Positions 1 to 10,969 of a DNA stretch of 64,000 nucleotides are shown here, piece by piece. The notes under the pieces were generated by a model. It saw nothing but the letters and a program-made list of their open reading frames with translations, made no database searches and was not told the DNA's origin. The stretch is from Aricia agestis (taxonomy: Eukaryota; Arthropoda; Insecta; Lepidoptera; Lycaenidae). A program made the translations under genes and the position numbers. Each line of letters begins with the position of its first letter. Position 1 is the first letter of the stretch. Location: NCBI RefSeq assembly GCF_905147365.1, contig NC_056428.1, positions 774,001 to 838,000 of the forward strand. Direction: 5' to 3'.

Positions 1-1392
1 ATTTTATATCTATTTAATAGAGCTTCGTTCCTTGTTCGATCCAGTCCGCTTTCTATATACAGGCATTCCTATGCAATTTCAAGCCAAATAAAAACTCTTG
101 ACATGTTTTATTTGCTGTCTGATAGGAAAGGGACCGGATCAAACAGGAGACGAAGGTGCATATTATCAGTTGCATTAAAATCGAAGAATAGGAGTAGAGA
201 TCTGACTAAAACGATGGGACACATGTAAATACACAGCTTTATAATTATAGTTCATGTCTGAATTAAAATACAAATCGTTTCAGTAAATATCGACGACGTC
301 CCTAAAATGAGATGCATGAAACGAAATAGGTACCTTAGTAAATTATTGTACAGTTTCAATATCAATAATAATATATTACAATGAACATTGTTCTAATCAA
401 TATATCTACTGGGATCAAACGTCGTTATAATGAGATGCAGAACCGCCTCGTGGGAAGTGCCCCAGGCGCGGGATTATACCCGGTATACCCCCGCCGAGCG
501 AGTTATCACGTACTGGTGGATGGTAGATGTTTGCGGAGCGTTCTATGGCTATAGAATAAGATTAGTAACCACTCTACGAGCACTATTATTAAATTCACGC
601 AAAGCCCGATACAGGTTAAAAAAACGCGCTTTTCGCACCGACTCATCACAGCAGCATCCTCAGGACTCTACGAACAACGTTCGTCAACAAAAATGAGGAA
701 AAAATATTATTTTAATAAGATACTTACGCGTGATTGATACTCAAATATTAAAGATTAGAAGGTAATTACTTATTATTATTATCAATCAATGGTCAATGTT
801 CAATCGAACTTTTCTTGAACGAGTAATGTGAAAATAATTTTGTGTTTTTATAAATTTCTGTTACTTCCACCTCTTATAGGTACCTCATAGTGTCAACTGT
901 CAACTTACAGTAAACACTGAAAGTTTGAGCAGCACGGACAAACAGAAACTCGGCGCATAATTTGCCGAAGCCGCAGCCGCAACACGTACGAGTTTGATCC
1001 CGAAAGAGTTGAAAAGTTAGGAGTTCTTTCCAAGCAAGCTCCTATTTTAATTCGCATTATATGGGAAAATCAACCTCACCCTTTGGTCATAAGGGTTATA
1101 TCAGGGATAAAATAACTCCGGACGAGGCAATGTATTACTCAGGCCGTCAGGCGTTATGGCGACGCGTTTGTCCCTATGTTTCATGAGCACACTTCAGTGT
1201 CAGTCGTATTTTAGTAACAAGTTGTCAGCGTATTTGTTATCGTGTATCGCCGGAGTTTCAATTGAAAAGTTTTATAAGTTCTGATGTTTGTTGCGAAATA
1301 TTTGCTACTTTACTTGGATGTGAGGAACATCTATTATATACAATTCTGACATATTTTATTCCCATAAGATAGAAGAAAAATAAAAATAATTA
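1..1392. other. AT-rich non-coding stretch, nothing recognised
   Basis: No open frame with recognisable protein content, no tRNA-like box pair and no terminal repeats were seen. A frame of 88 codons at 430-696 has no family resemblance and no splice or codon-use support. The block at about 880-1250 is less AT-rich than its surroundings but has no feature I can name. Confidence 0.5.
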
Positions 1393-1645
1393 CTTTTTAG
1401 GGTTCCGTACCCAATGGACCCTATTACTAAGACTTCGTTGTCTGTCCGTCTGTCTGTCTCAAGAACCGCTTTAGCTCGACTTCAGAAATCTTCATAGATT
1501 GTGTATATCTGTTGCCGCTATAACAACAAATACTGAAAACAAAACAAAATTAATATTTAAGGGGGGCTCCCATACAACAAACGTGATTTTTTTCGGCCTT
1601 TTTCGCTCTATATCAATATTGTAATGGCAAGTGGGTACCGCCACA
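1393..1645 (-). repeat. Repeat A, truncated copy
   Basis: The plus strand opens with TTTTAGGGTTCCGTACCC, the reverse complement of the end shared by all repeat A copies here (GGGTACGGAACCCTAAAA). It continues with the CTGTCCGTCTGTCTGTC block and the GGGCTCCCATACAACAAACG block found in the other copies. The far end, which carries CCAAGTGCGAGTCGG in fuller copies, is missing, so this copy is truncated. Repeat A occurs seven times in this window and looks like a non-autonomous element of unknown class. Confidence 0.75.
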
Positions 1646-2984
1646 GTCGTTAAAGAAGAAAAAAGTATTATCAATTCCTAACCTTACATATTATTTGATT
1701 TGTCACTTGGTAAATATTATGTGCCTATGGTTCATTAAAGTGGATAATTTGGCATTAGTATCAGCAAACAATATAATATTATTATTATGTAAAGTTACAT
1801 AAAAGTATGTGTAGAATGCTATTACAATAAAAGTAATTAAATGTACCACAAAGGTGTCGTGACGAATTTAATTCCCCATAATCAGTACTTAAATAATCTG
1901 TGAGAACCAAAATTAGCAGCAACAAAACATAAAGTTTCATCAAAACAAACATAGCACCTTATACGGCGCACACTTTAACAAATTGGCCAATTAAATTATT
2001 ATAGTAACCCATAATATTTGCAACATAAATTCTATATATATATTCCGCAAGCAATTACTATAAAAAAACTAAAAAAAAAACTTGTAGGTAAATTGTTCTA
2101 CGCTCAGATCAAAGGAGTGGATATAAATGATGTAATTTATTTAATTCATCTTCGATTGTCATACACGAATATATCTAACAGTATATTTTTTCACACATTA
2201 CGTCGTTCGAAATGAACAGCTTGTGCTATTAAAGACGTAAAACAAGTTATCCTAACTCTATTGGTAGAGCATAAATACGTCTTACTCTTCATACACTGGT
2301 TTCGTAATTTGTTTGTATGTACATCGTTTCGGATCATTTTGATCTAAATGTAAATTTTCAGTATCAAATTCATAAATTTTAAATGTACAATATTATTGAC
2401 AATAGCTATCAAACACTGAAGCAATGATGTAGATGATGATGGTGATGACAATTAATGTAACCAGCATCACTCCGTCTAAACCCCCCCAACATGACATGAT
2501 ATGGGTCCGACATGTCACGATGGCCCAATTGATATAACCCCCCCTCACCCACTGAAACCATCTCCCAAAAGGGCGTCCGACCCCCTGCCGTGTCGGGTTA
2601 CCCGGCCAATATCATATTTTGCGATTCTAATATATTGCATTAGGTTGAGTGATGTTATTTTTCTGCGTTTTGCGTTATGAAGGCGGAAAGCTGAAAATAT
2701 TATGTTTTCGCCTCGGGAGACATGTTTGCCGATAAGTGTGCTTGACCGCTGCAGCTGTGTAAACTGATGTTTTGGTAGCTAGTAGTAGTACATAATACTT
2801 AAATGAGCGCATAATACTCAAGACAATTATTGACTTTTGACTAAAAACAGGATCTTCTCTCCTTAGCTATCCAAATCTTTGGGATTTTTTACAACTTACA
2901 AATAGTTGCGATACTGAAATAACTGTGATGGCCCAAAAATTAATATTCTTAGTTCAGATCCAGCTGAATGCCATGTTAGAACAA
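1646..2984. other. AT-rich non-coding stretch with a C-rich patch
   Basis: No gene seen. The only compositional oddity is a C-rich patch at about 2478-2620, with runs of C on the plus strand, unlike the surrounding AT-rich DNA. A short GATGATGATGG run lies near 2430. Confidence 0.45.
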
Positions 2985-3173
2985 GCCGTCCGTGTGTCCG
3001 TCTATCAGTCTTTCTGTCTGTTACCTCTTCACGATCAAACCGCTGAACCGATCTTGCTGAAGTTTGGTATGGAGATACTTTGAGTCCCAGGTCACAAGGA
3101 TACTTTTTAGCCTGGAAAATTTCCTGCACGATAAACGAATTTTGGCGCAACGGAGTTGCGGGCGTCATTCTAG
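2985..3173 (+). mobile_element. Helitron-like element, 3' part
   Basis: The sequence follows the common lepidopteran non-autonomous Helitron pattern: CTGTCTGTTACCTCTTCACG, then CAAACCGCTGAACCGAT, then TGGCGCAACGGAGTTGCGGG, ending CTAG followed by T. The hairpin CGCAAC-GGA-GTTGCG lies just before the CTAG end, as expected for Helitron 3' termini. The 5' end is diverged, so the start is approximate. Confidence 0.65.
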
Positions 3174-3237
3174 TATGATAATATAAATAAATAATAATAT
3201 AGTATTGCAGCTTACGGGTCACCTAGTACGTTGGGGA

Positions 3238-3414
3238 ACTGGCAGCTAGTATACACTGACAGCAAGCAAAAAGGCAGCTAGTAACTGGCAGCTAGTATAC
3301 ACTGACAGTTAGTAAACACTGGCAGCTAGTACACACTGACAGCTAGTAAACACTGGCAGCTTCAAGCTTGTATACACTGGCAGCTTGTATACATTGACAG
3401 CTTGTATATGCTGC
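3238..3414. repeat. Minisatellite with an 18-bp basic unit
   Basis: About ten degenerate copies of a unit like ACTGGCAGCTAGTATAC run in tandem. ACTGGCAG and ACTGACAG units alternate, giving a partial 36-bp higher-order period. The left half uses CAGCTAGTA and the right half CAGCTTGTA, which suggests separate local expansions. Confidence 0.8.
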
Positions 3415-3995
3415 CAAGTACTCGTACCAGCTAGGCAACGTCTAATGAACGTCTGGTAATGCAATCAGCAATTACCACGTGTGCTAACTCCTACGTACGA
3501 GCTGTGATTTAAATGTATGATTTAAGACTTCATCTCAAATTATGTGAAGTCGTTTACAAAAGTCGTATTATACAGAAGAAAATGAGGCAAGTGGAGAATC
3601 GAAAAATATAGTACGATCGAAGCGAACGTATTGTAAGTAGATACAATTTGTTGTAGTCCCGACTCCCGTTTCTTACGCGAAATAGCTAAAAATTCGCTAA
3701 ACAACTGAACTAATACTGTCAAAGCTAAGCAGTGAGCTAGTCACAATGCAAACCACTCTTACTCCTCATAACAAAATGTTGACCATAGTTCATAAACCAT
3801 GTATTATACAATTTCTTTTATAATTCACTTCTTATTTTCATACACCAATAAATATGAGTCACATAATAGACAGTGTAATATACTGGCCGATATACTCCTG
3901 AAATCGGTCCACAAATCATCGCAAACAATAACCACAATGGAAGTTCACCACAATGGCGATTCAATTATAAAGACTGTCGGCTTATACGACGCGAC
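3415..3995. other. Non-coding stretch, nothing recognised
   Basis: AT-rich DNA between the minisatellite and the next MITE. Small open frames on both strands have no recognisable content. Confidence 0.4.
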
Positions 3996-3998
3996 TTA

Positions 3999-4274
3999 GG
4001 CTGGCCGCATACACACGTTTCCGCATTCGATTTCCGAATTCGTTGTCGGTGTCCGGAAATCAGAATGCATAGAATCAGTAGAAAATACATTTAAACTGAA
4101 GCACACGTTCGCTTTTTTCCGAACCGGACGAATTCCGCACGAACATTTCGAGAAAAAGCCGGCGCGTTCGCGAATTAAGAAAAACGTTTGCGCTGGTTTC
4201 ACGGAATTCCAAATCGAAGTTCTACATAAGGCAAATACGGAAAACGTGTATGTGTAATGTGTATGCGGCCAGCC
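3999..4274. mobile_element. PIF/Harbinger-like MITE with TTA target duplication
   Basis: The left end GGCTGGCCGCATACACA is matched by the inverted right end TGTGTATGCGGCCAGCC. Both are flanked by TTA (3996-3998 and 4275-4277), the 3-bp duplication typical of PIF/Harbinger elements. Length is 276 bp and no transposase frame is present. The inner arms also pair partly, so the element can fold back on itself. Confidence 0.85.
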
Positions 4275-4277
4275 TTA

Positions 4278-5063
4278 TACGGTTTTCTAGAAGAATTAAC
4301 CGCGTTTCAGTCGAGAATTGTATGTGGAATGTTATGTTGTGTATGAGTGAATGTATTATGAATGTCTTTGCTGCGCTTTTGTGCTGCTTCTTTTGTAGAA
4401 AATATGACTTTAGACTTACATTGAATTAAAAGAATTAAATGTTGAGTAAGTCCTGAGTTTGCACAGAATTCTTTAGGTAATGTTTTAGAAAAAAAGAACT
4501 TGTTTCAAGATAGCTAAGTGACAAATAGCTTAACTGAAAGTTCTGTCGTTATGCTGCGCAACGGAACAAAACTCCCGGAGAAGCTATACGTCACTTACTA
4601 GTTGAGTGGCATGTACAACCATAAACCTATAATGCTAAGTATATATTAAGTCTATGTGTACAACATTGTCTCCAACTACATTAATTATAAAGCTAGAAAA
4701 TAAAGGTGTCACACCTTATTATTTTGAAACACAGTTTCCTTTATAAGAATTAATATTTTTTGTGCACTTTTTGTGTTCCAAATTTTGTTCCAAAATACAC
4801 TTATATACCTAATATTTTGGAAAAAAAATTTGGGACACAAAAAGTGAATACATAAACTAATTCACCATGTTTTGTCCTAGTTTGTAACATTAGTAAAGGC
4901 GTTTGATAGAAAGGGACAAACTATTATACCGCATCCGTTATGCATATAAGAGGGTAAGAGTTCGTACTACAGAGAGTCCTACTGTTAGCATTCGTAGTAT
5001 TTTCAAACAAAAGTGTACCGCATACCAATACAAGCTGCTGTGTGCCAATGATGGGGTAGTTGT
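4278..5063. other. AT-rich non-coding stretch with a hairpin
   Basis: No gene seen. A long imperfect palindrome lies at 4765-4846. The last 100 bases before 5067 (…GGGGTAGTTGTCTC followed by AAAT repeats) resemble the 3' end of a retroposon with a simple-repeat tail, but no family could be named. Confidence 0.4.
4765..4846. repeat. Imperfect palindrome, arms about 32 bp
   Basis: CACTTTTTGTGTTCCAAATT on the left is mirrored by AAATTTGGGACACAAAAAGTG on the right, around a 17-base spacer. It may be a small foldback element. No target duplication was found. Confidence 0.7.
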
Positions 5064-5066
5064 CTC

Positions 5067-5101
<35 letters not shown>

Positions 5102-5103
5102 AT
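5067..5103. repeat. (AAAT)n microsatellite
   Basis: About nine uninterrupted tetranucleotide units. It directly follows GTAGTTGTCTC and may be the tail of a retroposed element. Confidence 0.9.
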
Positions 5104-5198
5104 CGAAACTAATTCGAATATTTAGTTGTACCCCGCGAATCAGCAAATAGTTGTAGTGTGATCACTGATCAATAGTCTGTCCGTCTGTGTTTGTGCAG

Positions 5199-5301
5199 CT
5201 CTCCGCTCCACTCGAGTGGGAGCCGGGACCGGCAGCCGGCAGCCGGAGTGGGCAAACATGTCGAGTGACAGCTTGTCACTGGAGTACGAGACCATAGATA
5301 G
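5199..5301 (+). CDS. Candidate host coding exon (low confidence)
   Basis: Seen: a GC-rich block of 103 bases starts right after the acceptor-like tract CTGTCCGTCTGTGTTTGTGCAG and ends at ATAG followed by GTCTGA, a weak donor. One frame is open across the whole block and on to a stop near 5340. It contains an in-frame ATG at 5258 with a good context (CAAACATG), reading MSSDSLSLEYETIDR up to the donor. Composition and codon choice (CTG, GAG, TAC, ACC) differ sharply from the AT-rich flanks. Inference: this could be an exon holding a 5' leader and start codon, or an internal exon, of a gene whose other exons lie elsewhere. I do not recognise the peptide. The weak donor and lack of neighbouring exons keep confidence low. 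Confidence 0.25.
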
Positions 5302-5345
5302 GTCTGAAATTGAACTGGTTTACATATGCAATAAATTATAAAATA

Positions 5346-5637
5346 CTAGATGTCCCGGGCGGCTTCGCCCGCGTAAATTAGAAATTTTACAGAATCCGTA
5401 GGTACATTTTCCCATAAAAAATATTTCCCCCGTTTTTCCCACATTTTCCTGAGTTTCTTCTGTCGTATTAGTCTTAGAGTAATAATATAATATAACCTTC
5501 TCGATAAATGATGAGTCTTACTCGATAAATGATCTATCTAACACTGAGATAAGTTTTTAAATCGGACCTGTAGTTTCTGAGATTGACGCGTTCAAGCAAA
5601 CATACTCTTCAGGTTTATAATATTAGGTAGATATAGA
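5346..5637 (-). mobile_element. Helitron-like element, full length
   Basis: On the minus strand it starts TCTATATCTACCTAATATT, has the GTGGGAAAAACGGGGGAAAT block shared with the 51.1-kb element, forms a GCGGGCGAAGCCGCCCG hairpin, and ends ACATCTAG. It lies between A (5' side) and T (3' side), as Helitrons do. At 292 bp it is non-autonomous. Confidence 0.75.
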
Positions 5638-5689
5638 TTTTTTTTAATTATCGCTTGACAAACTCGAGTCTCGATCTAAAAGACTATGA

Positions 5690-6125
5690 TATGGTAGTGA
5701 TGATGATGATGATGATGATGAAGAATGTAATTTGCATAGTAGCATATGCTTTCTGTTCTTAAAACAACGCCGAAACTCCCAAACTTGTATCTATAAAGAA
5801 TCAGGAATTCTCTCAGCACCTTCCGAACCACAGTATACCAGGTATATCTCGGTGCAAAATCTTACTTGTTGGTAGCATATGCTTAGAATACTTCTCACGA
5901 AACCGAAGTCACCATATGTTTCCCTATAAGTTTTGAGGAGTTCCCTCGATTACTTATGGATCCTTCATCAGATCATCACTTTTCTGAATATAATACCAAA
6001 TTGGGATGATACCCTATATACCAAAAGAAAAATTTTGAAAATCGGTTAACCAACGGCGGAGTAATCGTTGAATATAAGAAAACGAACATAACACCTCCCC
6101 CATTTTGAAAGTCGGTTAAAATTGT
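5690..6125. repeat. Repeat C with a (TGA)n microsatellite
   Basis: The block opens with about eight TGA units (5698-5721), then AATGTAATTTGCATAGTAGC and AACAACGCCGAAACTC. It runs on to GAAAATCGGTTAACCAACGG and ends near GAAAGTCGGTTAAAA. A second, shorter and diverged copy lies at 55375-55520, which shows it is a dispersed family. The GTCGGTTAAAA end is the inverse of the TTTTAACCGACTT motif at 17178. Class unknown; a LINE 3' region is possible. Confidence 0.65.
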
Positions 6126-6189
6126 AGCCTATGTGTTATTTATTTAATATTTTAATCAGCACATGAATTGAATAACAAAATTTTTTTCA

Positions 6190-6493
6190 AATTAATCGTA
6201 GCACCATCTGTCAGGACAAACTAAAATTGAAATAGAATAATATTGAATGCGATGATAGCGCCGTCCGCCGGATCTAATGTAAAACATTCCAAAATCAACA
6301 ACTCCTTATAAATAAGAAATTAATTGAAAAAACATTTTCCAGTAGACCAAACTGTAAATCTAAACCATTCTCGAATCTCCACGAACACACACAAAAAATT
6401 TCATCAAAATTGGCCAAGATAAGATAAATCCGTTCAGCCGTTCTCGAGTTTTAGCGAGACTAACGAACAGCAATTGATTTTTATATATATAGA
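6190..6493 (-). mobile_element. Helitron-like element, 5' part
   Basis: Its minus-strand 5' end, TCTATATATATAAAAATCAA, is followed by TTGCTGTTCGTTAGTCTCGC and GAGAACGGCTGAACGGATTT. The first 81 bases are identical to those of the element ending at 6971. The inner (3') limit is uncertain. Confidence 0.55.
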
Positions 6494-6523
6494 TTTATCT
6501 TTCGATTTCTATATAGTCTTATT

Positions 6524-6609
6524 AAAAAAATAATCGGACAGAGTAACAACTTAAGTTAGCTAAAATAAAAAAATAATCGGACAGAGTAACAACTGAAGTT
6601 AGCTAAAAT
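6524..6609. repeat. Tandem duplication of 43 bp
   Basis: Two adjacent copies of a unit that contains ATCGGACAGAGTAACAACT differ by about one base. This points to recent local slippage or unequal exchange. Confidence 0.9.
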
Positions 6610-6619
6610 TGTGTTTATT

Positions 6620-6971
6620 TATGTACTATGTATTTTGAGACTATGCAATTTTGTCGCGTTCGCGATTCACTTTCACTTTTGTTGAGTTTCAGAACGCGAT
6701 ATTAGGTCCTCCAACGCGCACGCGAATTTGAACTTTATGCAGCGGTAATAAATTACAAATTGACTCTCCGTTTTATTTAGTAAACGTTTGTATGGGAAAT
6801 AGAAAAATGCTGTTTTGAGGATTTTCCCGGCAATTATTCGAATTTTTCTCACCTTTTAAACCTTCCCTAGACCTCCACGAATAATTCAAGACCAAGATAA
6901 GATAAATCCGTTCAGCCGTTCTCGAGTTTTAGCGAGACTAACGAACAGCAATTGATTTTTATATATATAGA
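6620..6971 (-). mobile_element. Helitron-like element, second copy of the 6.2-kb type
   Basis: The minus-strand 5' end at 6971 is identical over 81 bases to that at 6493. The two then diverge: this one continues into GTCTTGAATTATTCGTGGAG. The 3' limit is not clear. Confidence 0.5.
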
Positions 6972-7049
6972 TACGCCGAAAATATTTTCCACTGAATTAT
7001 TGGGAGAAACGATATGTTTATAAAATATGGTAATAGATATTACATATTA

Positions 7050-7111
7050 TCATAAGTACTTTTCATCCCGGAAAAATGTACAGTTCCCGCGCGATATACG
7101 AATTTTTTACA
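7050..7111 (+). mobile_element. Helitron fragment cut by a MITE
   Basis: CATCCCGGAAAAATGTACAG and TTCCCGCGCGATATACGAAT match the 3' half of the Helitron-like elements here. The match stops exactly where the 7114-7515 MITE begins and does not resume after it. Confidence 0.5.
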
Positions 7112-7113
7112 TA

Positions 7114-7515
7114 CAGGGTGCAATTAAACCTTCCTGCCAAATTTTTCCAGGGCTTAGGTATCATTAGGAGAGTCCATTTAACCACAAAAAAATTGTGTTA
7201 TTTTTTTCAATGACATATATTTTTTTATTTTTTTATCCCATTTAAAATCGTTGCCCCGCACTGTGAGTGACCGTTCTGGTCACTCACAGTGCGGGGGAAT
7301 GAGCGGGGGTTACGCAGAGGGAGGCGCGCGCGCGGGGGCACGTCACGCGCGGCCGACGCGTCGTGTCCATTAATTGTAGTGTTTTTAGGATAACTTTCGG
7401 AAGCTATTTCTCAACATTTTAGTACTGAGTGATTATAAAAGAAAAATACGTGTATCTTGATTATTAACAAGAATCAACATTTCAAAATTTGGCAGGAAGG
7501 TTTAATTGCACCCTG
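7114..7515. mobile_element. Tc1/mariner-type MITE with TA target duplication
   Basis: Perfect terminal inverted repeats of about 33 bp begin CAGGGTGCAATTAAACC. They are flanked by TA at 7112-7113 and 7516-7517. The centre holds a second perfect hairpin near 7258-7296 (CGCACTGTGAGTGACC and its complement) and a very GC-rich patch around 7320-7370. Length is 402 bp and no transposase frame is seen. Confidence 0.85.
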
Positions 7516-7588
7516 TATAATAACGGTGGTTCAATTTATAAATTATTTCGAATTCCATCATGAAATTAATAAAATATGCGTCTTGATG

Positions 7589-8280
7589 ATGGATCTGTCG
7601 CAAAAGACTGGTTTAAAAAGCCGTTCAATCAAACAGCTAGCCCTTTGACTGAACAGCGCCATTCAATCACACGTCTAGCTTTTAGATTGAACATTTTAGT
7701 CGCTCAAAACGTTCAACACTACAGCTGATTCAAAAGCCGCCGTCTAATTGAAGTAGTTCAGCGCGCACCACTGCGGCGCTAGGTGCGTTTTATTTACAAT
7801 ATGGCGTCAACTAGTAGGTGTTTGTGGTTGTTTTTCGGAAAGAAAGTTGTTAATAAAAGTTACAACTGTTATTAAAGAGACAAAAATTGTGGAGGCACAT
7901 ACGAGTGAATCAAAATTTCAACAAATATTCGAGGAGAAATTACGGGATTATGAAATTGATGGACGCATTTTTACTTATTGTAATGCAATAAGTAAAAATA
8001 AAAACTTTTAGTCACCCCTTAAACTTAATCCGAGAATAATCTTTCAATAAAATACAAAAAGTTTTCCTATTCTCCCAAATTATATATTAAGCTAATGGTC
8101 GCCCTAGTTAATTTGCCATTAAACCAGTTGGCTAAGCATCGTCTAGCTGTAGTGTTGAACGTTGTAGTCCACAAGTCGGCTAAACGACGTATAACCGTGT
8201 GATTGAATGGCGTTGTTCAGTCAAAGGGCAAGCTGTTTGATTGAACGGCTATTTAAACCAGTCGGCTGCGACATATCCAT
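7589..8280. mobile_element. DNA element with long inverted arms (about 150 bp)
   Basis: The left arm begins ATGGATCTGTCGCA and includes GCCGTTCAATCAAACAGC and GACTGAACAGCGCCATTC. The right arm is its inverted copy, with scattered differences, ending at 8280. The spacer holds a plus-strand frame open from about 7790 to a stop at 8009-8011 that includes the segment KIVEAHTSESKFQQIFEEK. That frame has no in-frame ATG and no family I recognise. No clear target duplication was found, so the superfamily is open. Confidence 0.65.
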
Positions 8281-8282
8281 GT

Positions 8283-9180
8283 TACAATCAGTGAGTGCAT
8301 ACTGCATAGTGCATTTACTAAACTACTTACACGGATCCTCTCCAACTTTCGCGCTCAACCTGCGGACGATGGTCACAAACGGCATAGCTCCTCAAGAGAA
8401 ACAAAAGTACATGCAGCTATAATAATTAGGTATAATATAGTGTCATACAATTTATTAAATCGATAAGCGCCTTTGATGGCGCTAGCATATCAATGGATTC
8501 TTACGGAGGTGGTCCAGTGGTTTAGATCATGAAAACAACGTAAAGCAGGTTTCAAGGCAATCCTTGACCAGAACAAACAAAATAGTCCACTTCGATGGCG
8601 AAACGCAAAATGGAACATTCTGCCATTGCAATGGCTTGCAAGGTATTTTTCCGAAAATATTCTCTACTGGATATTTGAGGAGACTCCTATGCCTCGTGCG
8701 TGTACAATAACAAAGCATGCTACTACTGCTAGGTATATTGGGCTATAGTGGGGACGTAGCAACTGTATTCCCACGGGGCCTGTCACCGACCCAATCAGCG
8801 GTGATCGATGGCGGTGATATCACCACACACCAGCACACCAGCACGCAGCGCCACCAGACTTTGGACCCATCATTATCGCGCCGTTATTGTTTTACTCCCG
8901 ACAGGATCTTAAAGGGTTATAGACATGCCGAGACAAAATCGTTTAGACTAATTTGGACCCGTCATTAATAAGTATCATCTATAGGACGTTGTATGTTTTA
9001 TCTGACAGCATCTTTGATGTAATGATCGTAGAAACTCCGAGGCTCATTACCGTACTTTTATCATTACCTTGTTTTACTCCTGACAGGATCTTAAAGGGTT
9101 AACACTTCGATGCAAAATCGTTTTGAATTGACTAATTTAACTTTTTGGACCCGTTATTATCATCATCGACAAGGTCAGTT
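8283..9180. other. Non-coding stretch, nothing firm
   Basis: No gene seen. A tRNA A-box-like string, GTGGTCCAGTGGTTTAGATC, occurs near 8511 without a convincing B box. The phrase GACAGGATCTTAAAGGGTTA occurs twice (near 8900 and 9080), suggesting an old local duplication. Confidence 0.4.
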
Positions 9181-9182
9181 CT

Positions 9183-9350
9183 ATGATACTTCTACTCCTA
9201 TCTTGTTCTTATTAACTTCTTTGCGGGACCCAATACAAGTTTAGCATGCTGAGATCATAGTTTTCGTGGTTAGATAGCGCTATCGATCCTGGCAACACAG
9301 GAGTAACAGCAGTGGGAATATGTGGTGGGCCAAACCCCATTTAAAAAAGA
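9183..9350 (+). mobile_element. 5'-truncated LINE 3' end (same family as 13.8-16.75 kb)
   Basis: The segment matches the 3' untranslated region of the LINE at 13812-16752: GCGGGACCCAA..., TGAGATCATAG..., GTTTTCGTGGTTAGATA, CCTGGC(A)ACACAGGAG and TGTGGTGGGCCAAACCCC, then a short A tract. It is in the opposite orientation and more diverged, so it is an older insertion. Confidence 0.7.
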
Positions 9351-10969
9351 TATGTTCTGCAAGGATCGTAGAAACTGAGAATACTGAATAGATACTGAAA
9401 AATTATAATTTGGGAGTGATTAGATAAATAATTAATGAGTAAATAGATTTCATGAACCTTGGCAAATGGCTGATTTCAGAATCTTCTTTTTCTTTTGCCT
9501 CTTACAACATGTATCGTGTCATATCCGAGGACACTTCTTCGAATACGTATTGTCTCTTCTGAAGGCTATGTAGGAAGTATTCCTCCTTAAAAATCCCACT
9601 GCCATTCTATGCACCATACCATGGACTTTATTAGTTTAATTTCTCATATATTTTACGATATGATTAGATACTTTTTCCTAATAATAAAGTGATATTATAA
9701 TATGACTTGTGTAACGGTATATCAGATAATGTCGGTACTCGGTACAGTACCAGACACCAGTGTCATGCAGGTATTGGTGTCGTGTGGTGTGTTTGTTTGT
9801 CTAGCTGCCCCCGGCTCCGGCGCGGCCACCGGCCACGAATACTACTGTATACTGGTTTACTCTAGACGTAGACTGACTGAGTGATAGATGTGTCAAAAAT
9901 ATTTATTTTGTTTGGTTGTTTTCTTACTGATACATTTGTTGCATTGTTGCGGAAAGCTGTAGTTTCAAACCTTTGGAGGTTTAATAATAAATTTTGTTAT
10001 TTTTTAAAATGTAAGTAATAAAATTTACTATTTAGTTTCATATCTAAATCTACATGAAGAGGCGAAACTTGAACCTCATGGCTTAACTAAAAGCGTCATC
10101 TGACTTCATCAAAAGGTTATCATTGTATTAAGTTCTATTAATCTACAGTTTATATTTTATCAAAAAACGCGCATATATAGTGGAAATTCAGCATTTTCGT
10201 CTGTTCAAACCATGTTTTAGGTAGAGCGCAGTAACTTCGCTTTGCCTTATACGGCCATATCTAAGGAAGTAAGAAACACCAAGGTCTACGTACCGTGTGA
10301 TTGAGTCCACAGTTTACGTTAGTACCTCGTTGTATCCACACCTAGAGCTACCACCCCGCCAGTCTAATATACACCTTATCTCTCTATCACAGAGTCTAGT
10401 ATCACATGTGGTTGACGTATGACAGGTTTATTCACTAGTCCCGCGCGCAGCGCTGCTCGGTGTCACGTTACAGAGTGAGACGTCAGTGACTGCTGACTAC
10501 GCGTGTGAGAGGGATATTAAGGATCATTTGATGCGTAGGACGCGAACTTTGATAATATTTATTCTGTGTATGTATATGGGATTGGAATTCATTCTAAAAA
10601 TCCATGACATTTATAATATCATTAATACTTTCATCAAAGGTTAAGCTTCTAACAGCTCTAAGCTCACTCAGCTCAACTATGTAGTTATTTATAAAACGGT
10701 ATTATCATCAGTAGGTAATAGATATAAATAAAAGTCATAAGTTTCCAACGTAACCATAATTCCAACAGTTTAGATTATTAATTTGCAATAAGTTAAAACT
10801 GTTTTACGATTTTCCAACTATGTTATACAATTTACACTTACGATAATGCTAAATTCAAATTATTAATTTAGAACTGTAAAATAACCATATTATTCTATTT
10901 ATTATGAAGATTAAAGTTTAGTAAAATTGGTACATCAACAATACATAAATTTGGTTGTTTATACATAAA
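9351..10969. other. AT-rich non-coding stretch
   Basis: No gene seen. A GC-rich patch at about 9800-9860 follows an acceptor-like TGTTTGTTTGTCTAG and is open in one frame (APGSGAATGHEYYC). The support is too thin to call an exon. Another less AT-rich patch lies at 10440-10510. Confidence 0.4.

Noticed and set aside
2896..3222. Minus-strand frame of 108 codons
   Set aside because: It reads backwards through the Helitron at 2985-3173; the residues simply translate the repeat.
8505..8560. tRNA-like A box
   Set aside because: No B box at the right distance.
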